This document shows, one piece after another, positions 1 to 6,466 of a stretch of DNA of 16,868 nucleotides. Source of the stretch: Alphaproteobacteria bacterium. GTDB taxonomy: Bacteria; Pseudomonadota; Alphaproteobacteria; Micropepsales; Micropepsaceae. A model generated the notes under the pieces. That model was not told the DNA's origin, made no database searches, and saw nothing but the letters and a program-made list of their open reading frames with translations. Numbering within the stretch: position 1 is the first letter of the stretch; each line of letters begins with the position of its first letter. The position numbers were made by a program, and so were the translations under genes. The stretch is from assembly GCA_015654715.1 (NCBI GenBank), contig JAATGK010000516.1, positions 1-16,868 on the forward strand. Reading direction: 5' to 3'.

Positions 1-167
1 CCCGCGTCATCTTCCGCACCGCCGGTGCCGACAGCCCGCTGAAAAAGAAGCTACGTCCCGGCCTGCTCGACCCGTGGCATTATCTCGAAGCAGAGAGCAA
101 AGCGTTCCACGCACAGGACCGCTCCTCGATCTACGGCGGATTCCACGTCTATGTCCGTAAAAGTTGA
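1..167 (+). CDS. btaA: BtaA, diacylglycerol 3-amino-3-carboxypropyltransferase (C-terminal end only)
   Basis: Only the last 54 codons are in the window; the first complete codon begins at base 3 and the stop TGA is 165-167. The visible tail reads RVIFRTAGADSP, then a Trp/Tyr-containing stretch, then DRSSIYGGFHVYVR, which matches my recollection of the end of the BtaA (DUF3419) family. BtaA moves the 3-amino-3-carboxypropyl group of S-adenosylmethionine onto diacylglycerol, the first step of betaine lipid (DGTS) synthesis. The call is strengthened by the next gene, a BtaB-type methyltransferase, which starts 17 bases before this stop. Such an overlap suggests translational coupling of the two enzymes. 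The catalytic part lies outside the window, so its integrity cannot be judged. Confidence 0.8.
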   Translation, partial: RVIFRTAGADSPLKKKLRPGLLDPWHYLEAESKAFHAQDRSSIYGGFHVYVRKS

Positions 168-798
168 AGATCACAGCGATCTGATGGACCGAATCTACCG
201 GCATCAGCGCTACATCTACGACATCACCCGCAAGTACTATCTGTTCGGGCGCGACCGGCTGATCCGCGAGCTGGATCTGAAACCCGGCGACCGGTTGGTC
301 GAGATCGGCTGCGGCACCGCACGCAATCTGGTGAAGATCGCCAAAGCCTATCCGAAGGCGCGCCTGTTCGGACTCGATGCCAGTCACGAGATGCTGAAAA
401 GCGCGGCCGAAAACGTGGCACGCGCGGGGCTGCAAGATCGCATCACGCTGGCGCACGGCTATGCCGAGAACCTGACGCCGGCGATGTTTGGTGAAATCGC
501 GCCATTCGAGGCCTGCGTGTTTTCCTACAGCTTGTCGATGATCCCGGACTGGAAAGCGGCGATCAATGCCGCCTCGCAGAACCTGGCCAGTGGCGGGCGC
601 ATTCACATCGTCGACTTCGGCGATCTCACCGGGCTCGGCACTGTGGCGCGCCAGGCGATGCTCGGCTGGCTGCATCTGTTTCATGTTGCGCCGAGAATCG
701 AATTGCTCGAACGACTCGCGCAAGAACCCGGTGCAACGCTGCGGCTGTTGCCAGGACGCTACGCATTTCTTTTCACGGCCGGAAATCTTGCACTTTAG
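151..798 (+). CDS. btaB: BtaB, SAM-dependent N-methyltransferase of betaine lipid synthesis
   Basis: A 215-residue class I methyltransferase, the usual size for BtaB. It is predicted to trimethylate diacylglyceryl-homoserine, the BtaA product, to give DGTS, a phosphorus-free membrane lipid. The SAM-binding motif I is VEIGCGTARNL (residues 50-60), with the ribose-binding acid in FGLDAS (Asp76). The N-terminus LMDRIYRHQRYIYDITRKYY is typical of BtaB as I remember it and of few other methyltransferases. The protein has no signal peptide and is presumably cytoplasmic or membrane-associated. The ATG at 151 lies inside the btaA end, so the two genes almost surely share one transcript. In other bacteria btaAB is induced by phosphate limitation; any Pho box would lie upstream of this window. 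I see no strong terminator after the stop. Confidence 0.9.
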   Translation: MSVKVEDHSDLMDRIYRHQRYIYDITRKYYLFGRDRLIRELDLKPGDRLVEIGCGTARNLVKIAKAYPKARLFGLDASHEMLKSAAENVARAGLQDRITLAHGYAENLTPAMFGEIAPFEACVFSYSLSMIPDWKAAINAASQNLASGGRIHIVDFGDLTGLGTVARQAMLGWLHLFHVAPRIELLERLAQEPGATLRLLPGRYAFLFTAGNLAL

Positions 799-993
799 GT
801 TCTTGTTTTTTCACGGCTGCAGACGGAAACCGCTGCAGATTTATTGTTAAAAAATGCTTTTACGCTCTATCGGAATTGTTGCGTCTCAATTGCAGGATTA
901 TCACGTCCACGCTCCCCATACGGACTCGGTGCTGGCCGCAAAATTATCGTTTCGTCATCAGCTTAGCTCGAAAACGGGATCGCGCCGACAGAG

Positions 994-1022
994 TTGACGG
1001 GCGCTGCACCGGCCGTTTATCC
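994..1022 (+). promoter_or_regulatory. Possible promoter of the OmpA-like gene
   Basis: TTGACG (994-999) and TTATCC (1017-1022) are separated by 17 bases. The -35 is five of six to consensus and the -10 is weak. If used, transcription would begin near 1029 and leave a leader of roughly 165 bases containing the hairpin at 1099-1127. This is inferred from spacing only; alphaproteobacterial promoters are often poor matches. Confidence 0.3.
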
Positions 1023-1098
1023 TGCAGTGGAATAGTAGCAAAGTTGGTACGTCTTGCAAAAATCTTCGACACTACCGTTGCGGCAGGCTGGAATTGAA

Positions 1099-1127
1099 CT
1101 GGAAAAGGGGTGCATTCTCTTTTCCAG
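1099..1127 (+). repeat. Perfect 9-bp inverted repeat in the OmpA-like gene leader
   Basis: CTGGAAAAG (1099-1107) and CTTTTCCAG (1119-1127) are exact reverse complements around an 11-base loop; flanking AAC and GTT can extend the stem with one bulged G. No T-tract follows, so it is not a normal intrinsic terminator. It ends 68 bases before the start codon. In RNA it would be a stable leader hairpin, and in DNA it could be an operator; the sequence alone cannot decide. Confidence 0.6.
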
Positions 1128-1195
1128 GTTGACGGCGCCCACGGAAGACGTTTCGCGCGGTTAGCGTTAACTTCGACCAAGAGAAGGGGGACCCT

Positions 1196-2188
1196 ATGAG
1201 GTTTCGTCATCTGGCGCTTGCAGGCGTCGCATTAGTTGCATTGTCGGGATCGGCATTCGCCGTCGATACCGGCTGGTACGTCGGCGTCGGAGCCGGCGTA
1301 AATATTCAGAACGACGTCGGGAACGTCAGGTTTGGTCAGAACGCCGGGACCATCGCATTCGACAAAGGCCCACTCGTTATCGGCTCCGTCGGTTATGCCT
1401 TGGAGAACAACTGGCGGCTTGAAGGCGAGATCGGCTGGACTGATCCGTCTTTCAGCGACACCGCTGGGGGCTATCGCGCCTACAGCTTGCTCGGCAATAT
1501 CCTGTACGACGTTCCGCTCAGTGAACGGTGGAAGTTCACGATCGGTGGCGGCCTCGGCTATTCGTGGCTGAAAGCTCACGTACCGGCCTATAGCGAATCT
1601 GGCCACGCCCTCGCGTGGCAGGGCATCGCGGGCTTGAGCTATCAAATCAACGAGCGGACCCAGCTGCAGTTCGACTATCGCTACAAGGCCAATGAGAATA
1701 TCGGCTGGGATAGCGCGCTGGTCGGTGGCTTTGATCGCACCGATTCGCACAATTATTTGCTCACGCTGCGGTTCTTCCTGAACCCGCCGCCGCCGCCTCC
1801 GCCTCCTCCGCCGCCGCCTCCCCCGCCGCCGCCTCCCCCGCCGCCTCCGCCGCCGGTCAAGACGTTCATCGTCTTCTTCGACTTTAACAAGTCGAACCTG
1901 ACCGAAGCTGCGCAAGCGGTCGTGACCGAAGCGGTCAAGACGGCCAAGACCAACGGCTTCGTGAAGATCCAAGTGGTTGGCCATACCGATACGGTCGGTT
2001 CCGACAAGTACAATCTGAAGCTGTCGGTCGAACGTGCGCAGTCGGTGAAGGATGAACTGGTTCGCCAGGGCCTCGGCGCCGATGGCATCGCCATCGACGG
2101 CAAGGGCTTCCACGACCTCCTGGTCCCGACGGGCCCGGGCGTGCGTGAGCCGCAAAACCGCCGCGCTGTGATCGATCTCGGAAACTAA
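1196..2188 (+). CDS. OmpA-like outer membrane protein: beta-barrel, poly-proline hinge, peptidoglycan-binding domain
   Basis: A 330-residue secreted protein. Residues 1-22 are a signal peptide ending SAFA before VDTGW. About 23-196 form an 8-strand-type barrel with alternating aromatic strands (WYVGVGAGV, WRLEGEIGW, LQFDYRYK) ending in LTLRFF. Residues 197-220 are 24 consecutive prolines. The rest is an OmpA C-terminal domain with FDFNKSNLT, GHTDTVGS, LSVERAQSV and NRRAVIDL, which in this family clamps the meso-diaminopimelate of peptidoglycan. It should tie the outer membrane to the wall. The ATG at 1196 has a strong upstream ribosome site. The gene stands alone and ends at a clear terminator. 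The length and domain order are normal; the proline run is unusually long. Substrate or pore function cannot be told. Confidence 0.92.
   Translation: MRFRHLALAGVALVALSGSAFAVDTGWYVGVGAGVNIQNDVGNVRFGQNAGTIAFDKGPLVIGSVGYALENNWRLEGEIGWTDPSFSDTAGGYRAYSLLGNILYDVPLSERWKFTIGGGLGYSWLKAHVPAYSESGHALAWQGIAGLSYQINERTQLQFDYRYKANENIGWDSALVGGFDRTDSHNYLLTLRFFLNPPPPPPPPPPPPPPPPPPPPPPPPVKTFIVFFDFNKSNLTEAAQAVVTEAVKTAKTNGFVKIQVVGHTDTVGSDKYNLKLSVERAQSVKDELVRQGLGADGIAIDGKGFHDLLVPTGPGVREPQNRRAVIDLGN
1784..1855 (+). repeat. 72-base CCN tract encoding 24 prolines
   Basis: Twenty-four proline codons in a row, written with a mixture of CCG, CCT and CCC and no CCA. The mixture breaks the DNA repeat only partly, so slippage by whole codons is plausible. 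Proline runs stall ribosomes, and elongation factor P is known to relieve this, so expression should depend strongly on EF-P. Confidence 0.95.
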
Positions 2189-2216
2189 TCGTTTCCAAGC
2201 GATGTGAATAACGAGA

Positions 2217-2242
2217 GGGCGGATCGCAAGATCCGCCCTTTT
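2217..2242 (+). terminator. Intrinsic terminator of the OmpA-like gene
   Basis: GGGCGGAT (2217-2224), a six-base loop CGCAAG, then ATCCGCCC (2231-2238) followed by TTTT and further T-rich bases. It lies 28 bases after the porin-like gene's stop codon. Confidence 0.88.
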
Positions 2243-2280
2243 CGTTTGTCGGCTGCTTTGCTTGTCTGCTGCGGCCACAG

Positions 2281-2311
2281 AAAAAGCGCCGAACCCAACG
2301 GCCCGGCGCTT
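2281..2311 (-). terminator. Intrinsic terminator of the small secreted protein gene
   Basis: On the minus strand AAGCGCCG, a 12-base loop, then CGGCGCTT runs into a T-stretch (the AAAAA at 2281-2285 on the plus strand). It lies just beyond the minus-strand stop codon at 2330. With the plus-strand terminator at 2217 it insulates the convergent pair. Confidence 0.8.
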
Positions 2312-2329
2312 GTTTCGATGATCCTTCGC

Positions 2330-2908
2330 TTACGGGTGCGCTGCCGTCGTGGGAGACGGCGCTGCCGCCAGACGCAGCGGATTGGGCCTCGGCACGATCA
2401 CCGGGCCGGTAGCCGGAATGGCGCAACTCGACACCCCGCCGGCCAATAAGGCGGGCGGCACGTCATCGACGAACTCGCCCAGCTTGAGGGCGGAGGGCCC
2501 CAGCGCCGCGCCCGCCAGAAGCGTGGCGCCCTGGCAGAATTCCTCGTGGTCATGGGTGCGCCGGAGCTCGGCTTTGGCGGCCAATTCGGTCTTGAACAGA
2601 TTGTAGGCCTTGTCGCCGATCTTGGCGCCCATCACACGGGTGAACATTTTCAACATGAGCTGGTCGGAAACGCGCAGCTCCGTCCCAAAGCGGGTCTGAA
2701 AGGCGTTGTAGTTCACCCGCGCCGTCTCTCCGCAGGTCAGCGCCGCGTCCATCAGTTCCTGCTGGATTGCGGTCGTGTACTGCGCCGACATTTCCGCCGG
2801 ACTGGCGCATTTACCCGCCACGACTCGCGCTTTTTTGGGCGCCGCGCCTGCCGCCACACACAGCGCCAGCGCACACACGCCCACCACCCCCAGAACACGG
2901 ATTTTCAT
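2330..2908 (-). CDS. Secreted four-cysteine protein of unknown function
   Basis: A 192-residue protein whose function I do not recognise. I chose ATG 2908 because AAAGAGG lies just upstream and because it opens a clean signal peptide (MKIRVLGVVG, hydrophobic core, AAGA before APKK); an earlier ATG would spoil it. The mature part is mainly helical in look, with Cys34, Cys59, Cys125 and Cys162, enough for two disulfides in the periplasm. Its core (ALTCGET, YNAFQTRF, FKTELAAKAELR, EEFCQGA) reminds me of short rhizobial exported proteins of unknown function, some mislabelled as homocysteine hydrolases in databases; that is memory, not a search result. The last 30 residues are proline/alanine-rich. 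The gene is single, facing the OmpA-like gene, with its own terminator. Confidence 0.8.
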   Translation of the reverse strand: MKIRVLGVVGVCALALCVAAGAAPKKARVVAGKCASPAEMSAQYTTAIQQELMDAALTCGETARVNYNAFQTRFGTELRVSDQLMLKMFTRVMGAKIGDKAYNLFKTELAAKAELRRTHDHEEFCQGATLLAGAALGPSALKLGEFVDDVPPALLAGGVSSCAIPATGPVIVPRPNPLRLAAAPSPTTAAHP

Positions 2909-3017
2909 GAAAACCTCTTTGCTTTCCCATCGAAGCCACCGCGAGCCTAGCATTCCGGGCCGTGGTCAGGCCACTCCTCCCGGTCGCAGGCCCCGATAAA
3001 GTCACCGCCTTGGGGCG

Positions 3018-3049
3018 CCCGGCGGGAGCACAGGACCGGCCCGCCCGGG
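3018..3049. repeat. GC-rich imperfect hairpin upstream of asd
   Basis: CCCGGCGGG (3018-3026) can pair with CCCGCCCGGG (3040-3049), leaving one bulged C and a 13-base loop. It sits in the 243-base divergent gap between the small secreted protein gene and asd, about 100 bases before the asd start. No T-tract follows on either strand. It could be leader structure or chance in GC-rich DNA. Confidence 0.35.
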
Positions 3050-3151
3050 AAATGGGGTATCACCGTGTTTCCTGAAAGCGCTCTAGGAGCCTATATCTTC
3101 GCGCCCTCGCGTCTTGTAAGCGTTCGCAAAACCGTTAAAGGACAAGTTCCC

Positions 3152-4171
3152 ATGCCTCTCAAAGTCGCTGTTGTCGGTGCCACCGGAAATGTCGGTCGTG
3201 AGATGCTGAGCGTTCTCAAGGAGCGCCAGTTCCCCGCCAGCGAGGTGACCGCCCTGGCGTCGAGCCGCTCGATCGGAGTCGAAGTGTCGTTCGGCGACGG
3301 CGTCCTCAAGGTGCATGGCCTCGAGCATTACGATTTCAAAGGCACCGACATCGTCCTGATGAGCTCGGGCGGGGTGATCGCCAAGGAATGGGCGCCCAAA
3401 ATCGCCAAGCAAGGAGCGATCGTGATCGACAACTCCTCGGCTTGGCGCATGGACCGCGAGGTGCCGCTGATCGTGCCCGAGGTCAACGCCGCCGTGCTCG
3501 ATGACGGCATCAAGAAGGGCATCATCGCCAATCCGAACTGTTCCACCGCCCAACTCGTGGTGGCGATGAAGCCGTTGCACGACGAAGCCAAGATCACGCG
3601 CTGCGTGGTGTCGACCTATCAATCGGTCTCGGGCGCCGGCAAGGACGCCATGGACGAACTCTTCCGCCAGACCCGCTCGGTGTTTGTCGCCGACCCGATC
3701 GAGGTCGTGCACTTCACCAAGCAGATCGCCTTCAACGTCATCCCGCACATCGATGAATTCCTCGATTCCGGCTACACCAGGGAAGAATGGAAGATGATGG
3801 TCGAGGTGCAGAAAATCCTCGATCCCGATATTCAGGTGACCGCGACTTGCGTGCGGGTGCCGGTGTTCATCGGTCATTCCGAATCCGTCAATCTCGAATT
3901 CGAGAAACCGATTACGGCGGCGCGGGCGCGGGCGATCCTGCGCGAGGCGCCGGGGTGCCTGGTGATCGACAAGCACGAAGACGGCGGTTACATCACCCCG
4001 GTCGAAGCTGCCGGCGAAGATGCGACCTATATCAGCCGCATCCGCAAGGACCCCACTGTCGAGCATGGCCTGTCGCTGTGGGTGGTGGCGGATAACTTGC
4101 GCAAAGGCGCGGCGCTGAACGCCGTTCAGATCGCCGAATGCCTGCTCAATCGCGGGCTGGTAAAGGCCTGA
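3152..4171 (+). CDS. asd: Aspartate-semialdehyde dehydrogenase
   Basis: A 339-residue enzyme, the normal family length. It reduces L-aspartyl-4-phosphate to aspartate semialdehyde with NADPH, the branch point to diaminopimelate/lysine, threonine, methionine and isoleucine. The NADP-binding loop is VVGATGNVG (residues 7-15); the catalytic cysteine is Cys130 in NPNCSTAQ; the catalytic histidine is most likely the one in FIGHSES. The ATG at 3152 was chosen because AAAGGA (3137-3142) precedes it at good spacing and it opens directly into the dinucleotide fold. An in-frame extension to 3065 has no family counterpart. A weak -10-like TATATC is at 3092. The next gene begins on the last base of the stop codon (TGATG), so coupling is likely. 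Confidence 0.95.
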   Translation: MPLKVAVVGATGNVGREMLSVLKERQFPASEVTALASSRSIGVEVSFGDGVLKVHGLEHYDFKGTDIVLMSSGGVIAKEWAPKIAKQGAIVIDNSSAWRMDREVPLIVPEVNAAVLDDGIKKGIIANPNCSTAQLVVAMKPLHDEAKITRCVVSTYQSVSGAGKDAMDELFRQTRSVFVADPIEVVHFTKQIAFNVIPHIDEFLDSGYTREEWKMMVEVQKILDPDIQVTATCVRVPVFIGHSESVNLEFEKPITAARARAILREAPGCLVIDKHEDGGYITPVEAAGEDATYISRIRKDPTVEHGLSLWVVADNLRKGAALNAVQIAECLLNRGLVKA

Positions 4172-5049
4172 TGGCACCCAGTGGGGACATCATGATCCGG
4201 CCGCACCGCAGTGTTCTTTACCTGCCAGGCTCCAATGCACGGGCATTGGAAAAGGCGAAAGCGCTAGCCGCCGACGCGCTGATCCTCGATCTGGAAGACG
4301 CCGTGGCGCCCGATGCCAAAGACTTGGCGCGGGACCAAGTTTGCGCCGCCGTTGCGGGCGGCTTCGGCCAGCGCGAAGTGGTCGTGCGCATCAACAGCCT
4401 CGACAGCGATTGGGGCGACCGCGATCTGCTATCGGTGGCTGCGGCCAAGCCGGATGCCATTCTGATTCCCAAGGCCGGCTCGGCGCGCGACATCCACCGC
4501 GTCGAACAGCGCCTGTGGCATGTGCCGGAAGCCGCTGACGTTGCGCTCTGGGCGATGATCGAAACCGCGCGCGGGGTGCTCGATGTCAACGGCATCGCGG
4601 CGGCGGGCGGGCGGCTGGCCGGTCTGGTGGTGGGATCGAACGACCTCGTTAAGGAAATGGGCGGCCGCCACATGCCCGATCGCGCCAATATCGCCCCGGC
4701 GCTGACCATGACCGTACTGGCGGCGCGTTGCCATGGCCTGGGGGTGATCGACGGCGTTTTCAACGACATTGCCGATACGGCAGGCTTTGCGGCGGCGTGC
4801 GCACAAGGCAAGAGCTTCGGCTTCGACGGCAAAACCGTGATCCATCCCAGCCAGATCGATGCCGCCAACGCCGCTTTTGCGCCAACGCCGGAAGACGTGG
4901 ACGCTGCACGCAAAATCATCGCGGCGTTCGACCTGCCGGAGAACCAGGACAAAGGCGCGATCAAACTCGACGGTCATATGGTGGAGCGTCTCCACGCCGA
5001 AGCCGCCCGCCGCATCCTCGCCTTGGCCGAGGCGATCGCTGCGTTATGA
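4171..5049 (+). CDS. CoA-ester lyase of the HpcH/HpaI aldolase / citrate lyase beta (CitE-like) family
   Basis: A 292-residue TIM-barrel-type lyase. The family cleaves or forms C-C bonds of malyl-, methylmalyl- or citramalyl-CoA using Mg2+. Visible signatures are RSVLYLPGSNARALEKA at the N-terminus, LILDLEDAV (acidic metal/CoA region), WAMIETARGVL with the metal-binding Glu, GLVVGSNDL and GFDGKTVIHPSQI. The exact substrate cannot be read from sequence; L-malyl-CoA/beta-methylmalyl-CoA lyase or citramalyl-CoA lyase are both possible. The start is uncertain: ATG 4171 overlaps the asd stop and has AGG four bases upstream, while ATG 4192 gives the more typical MIRPHRSVLY start and 285 residues. 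Its stop overlaps the zapE start (ATGA). It sits between asd and zapE with no obvious pathway link to either. Confidence 0.85.
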   Translation: MAPSGDIMIRPHRSVLYLPGSNARALEKAKALAADALILDLEDAVAPDAKDLARDQVCAAVAGGFGQREVVVRINSLDSDWGDRDLLSVAAAKPDAILIPKAGSARDIHRVEQRLWHVPEAADVALWAMIETARGVLDVNGIAAAGGRLAGLVVGSNDLVKEMGGRHMPDRANIAPALTMTVLAARCHGLGVIDGVFNDIADTAGFAAACAQGKSFGFDGKTVIHPSQIDAANAAFAPTPEDVDAARKIIAAFDLPENQDKGAIKLDGHMVERLHAEAARRILALAEAIAAL

Positions 5050-6101
5050 GCGTTGCCTTGAACTACCGCGAACTGGCGGCGGCCGGGCGCCTCACACCGG
5101 ATGGTCGTCAGGAGGCGGCCGCGCTGCGGCTTGATCGGCTGGCGCAAGACTTGACGGCGTGGCGCCCGGGCCTGTTCCGCAGCAACCCGCCGCCGCGCGG
5201 GATCTATCTGTGGGGCGGCGTCGGGCGCGGCAAGTCGATGCTGATGGATTTGTTTTTCGCCGCGGCCGAGGTGACGCCCAAACGGCGCATTCACTTCAAC
5301 GACTTCATGGCTGAAGCCCATGCCCTGCTGCATGACTTGCGCAAGCTGGCGCGCGTCCGCGATCCGTTGCCGGAAGTCGCCAAAAAGCTGGAACAGAAAC
5401 TGATCTGCTTCGACGAGTTCCAGGTGGACGATGTCGTCGATGCGATGATCCTGGGGCGGCTGTTCGAGCATCTGCTCGCACGCGGTACGGTGATCGTGGC
5501 GACCTCCAACACGCCGCCCGACCGGCTTTACCAGCACGGCCTCAATCGTCCGCTTTTCCTGCCCTTCATCGCGGTCCTAAAAGCGCACCTCGATGTGGTG
5601 CATCTTGCCGGCACCGATCACCGCCGCGGCTTTACCGGCGATGCCTATCAGACCGGGCCTGACGCGGCCGCGGCGCTGGACGCCGCCTGGGCGGCACTGG
5701 GCGGGTCCAAGGCCCATGCGATGACCCTGACTGTGCTGGGGCGGCGGCTGGCCGTACGACGCGCCGTAAAGGACGCCGCCCGCTTCACCTTCGCTGAGTT
5801 GTGCGAGCGCCCGCTGGGACCGCCCGACTACCTCGCTATCGCGGCAATGTTTACCACGGTCGTGATCGACGCCATTCCGCGGTTCGACGGCAAAAACCGC
5901 GATGTCGCCCGCCGCTTCCGGACCCTGATCGACGTCGTTTACGACCGCAAGGTGCGGCTGATCTGCTCGGCGGCGGCCGACCCCGACGGACTGTTCCTCG
6001 AAAGTGACGGGTTTGAGCGAACCGTCTCCAGGCTTCTTGAAATGCGCCAGGGCGCCTATATTTCCAGTGCATGTTCTGGAACCTCACCACCGTCCTTGTG
6101 A
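5046..6101 (+). CDS. zapE: ZapE, AFG1-like cell-division ATPase
   Basis: A 351-residue P-loop ATPase of the ZapE/AFG1 family. In E. coli ZapE associates with the division ring and destabilises FtsZ polymers in the presence of ATP. Walker A is GGVGRGKS (residues 57-64), preceded by the family-typical RGIYLWG; Walker B is LICFDEFQV (119-127); VATSNTPPDRLYQHGLNR (151-168) is the characteristic segment following it. The conserved end FERTVSRLLEMRQGAY falls near base 6060, and the last dozen residues (SSACSGTSPPSL) look non-conserved because they overlap the next gene by 31 bases. ATG 5046 shares ATGA with the lyase stop; an upstream extension would lie inside the lyase in another frame. Presumably cytoplasmic and peripherally linked to the division site. 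Confidence 0.93.
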   Translation: MSVALNYRELAAAGRLTPDGRQEAAALRLDRLAQDLTAWRPGLFRSNPPPRGIYLWGGVGRGKSMLMDLFFAAAEVTPKRRIHFNDFMAEAHALLHDLRKLARVRDPLPEVAKKLEQKLICFDEFQVDDVVDAMILGRLFEHLLARGTVIVATSNTPPDRLYQHGLNRPLFLPFIAVLKAHLDVVHLAGTDHRRGFTGDAYQTGPDAAAALDAAWAALGGSKAHAMTLTVLGRRLAVRRAVKDAARFTFAELCERPLGPPDYLAIAAMFTTVVIDAIPRFDGKNRDVARRFRTLIDVVYDRKVRLICSAAADPDGLFLESDGFERTVSRLLEMRQGAYISSACSGTSPPSL

Positions 6102-6466
6102 TCGCGCTGGCCGGACTCGCGTTTTACTGGCTGGGGCCGCGCGTCATCGCGGCGTTCAAGCGCTTCGACGCCGATAACCGCGACCGCATCATCAACCAGT
6201 GGCAGGATCGCCGCGACGCCCGCGCCCATTTCCGCCACACCCTGGAAGTGGCCGGAGAACAGGTCGAAGACATCGCCGAAGTGAAAGAGGCCGATCCGCG
6301 GACCGGCACGCCGGTAACCCGCTTTGCCTTCGAAGGCATCTGGTACGCGAGCCGCGACGAGGCCGAAAAGGTGCGGGCGGCAAAGATCGGCGACATCGCT
6401 CTCGGGTTTTATCGCGACCTGCCGGCGGCGCTGGCGGCACGCAAACACGACGGGCGGCTTAGTTAG
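6071..6466 (+). CDS. Small single-span membrane protein of unknown function
   Basis: A 131-residue protein I do not recognise. Residues about 4-22 (LTTVLVIALAGLAFYWLG region) form one membrane span or uncleaved signal anchor; a basic, charged stretch follows (FKRFDADNRDRIINQWQDRRDARAHFR), and the C-terminal half looks soluble, with TRFAFEGIWYASRDEAEKVRAAK. It overlaps the end of zapE by 31 bases and the end of the convergent P-type ATPase gene by 4 bases, so it is the last gene of the asd-lyase-zapE transcript. Coding is supported by good hydrophobic/charged patterning and by continuing the frame to the tail-to-tail overlap. A role at the membrane next to ZapE is only a guess from position. 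Confidence 0.7.
   Translation: MFWNLTTVLVIALAGLAFYWLGPRVIAAFKRFDADNRDRIINQWQDRRDARAHFRHTLEVAGEQVEDIAEVKEADPRTGTPVTRFAFEGIWYASRDEAEKVRAAKIGDIALGFYRDLPAALAARKHDGRLS

Larger units (their letters stand above)
799..1195. other. 397-base gene-free leader/intergenic region upstream of the OmpA-like gene
   Basis: No convincing gene. The stretch is less GC-rich than its surroundings, especially about 785-960. A small open frame around 876-1097 has no protein-like features or ribosome site. It contains a possible sigma-70-like promoter (994-1022) and a perfect 9-bp inverted repeat (1099-1127), both listed separately. A 6-bp CTGCAG/CTGCAG repeat about 820-840 with a T-rich tail is too weak to call as the btaB terminator. 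At its end the sequence AGAAGGGGG (1182-1190), five bases before ATG 1196, is a strong ribosome-binding site for the porin-like gene. Confidence 0.6.

Noticed and set aside
820..842. CTGCAG...CTGCAG with a T-rich tail as a btaB terminator
   Set aside because: Only six base pairs and each arm is itself a palindrome; too weak to call.
876..1097. 73-codon open frame in the leader upstream of the OmpA-like gene
   Set aside because: No ribosome site, no hydrophobic or domain pattern, and it crosses the likely promoter region.
1784..1855. CCN repeat as a CRISPR or tandem repeat array
   Set aside because: It is in frame within a coding sequence and encodes only proline; there are no spacers.
1232..2278. 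Long open frame on the minus strand opposite the OmpA-like gene
   Set aside because: Its product is arginine-rich and includes a poly-Arg run that is simply the complement of the proline codons. It is a shadow of the real gene in GC-rich DNA.
3065..3151. Upstream extension of asd by 29 codons
   Set aside because: The extension has no family counterpart, and ATG 3152 has a good ribosome site and begins at the canonical N-terminus.
3083..4177. Open frame of 364 codons opposite asd
   Set aside because: Rich in His, Asp and Arg with no domain; the plus strand encodes an intact asd with catalytic residues.
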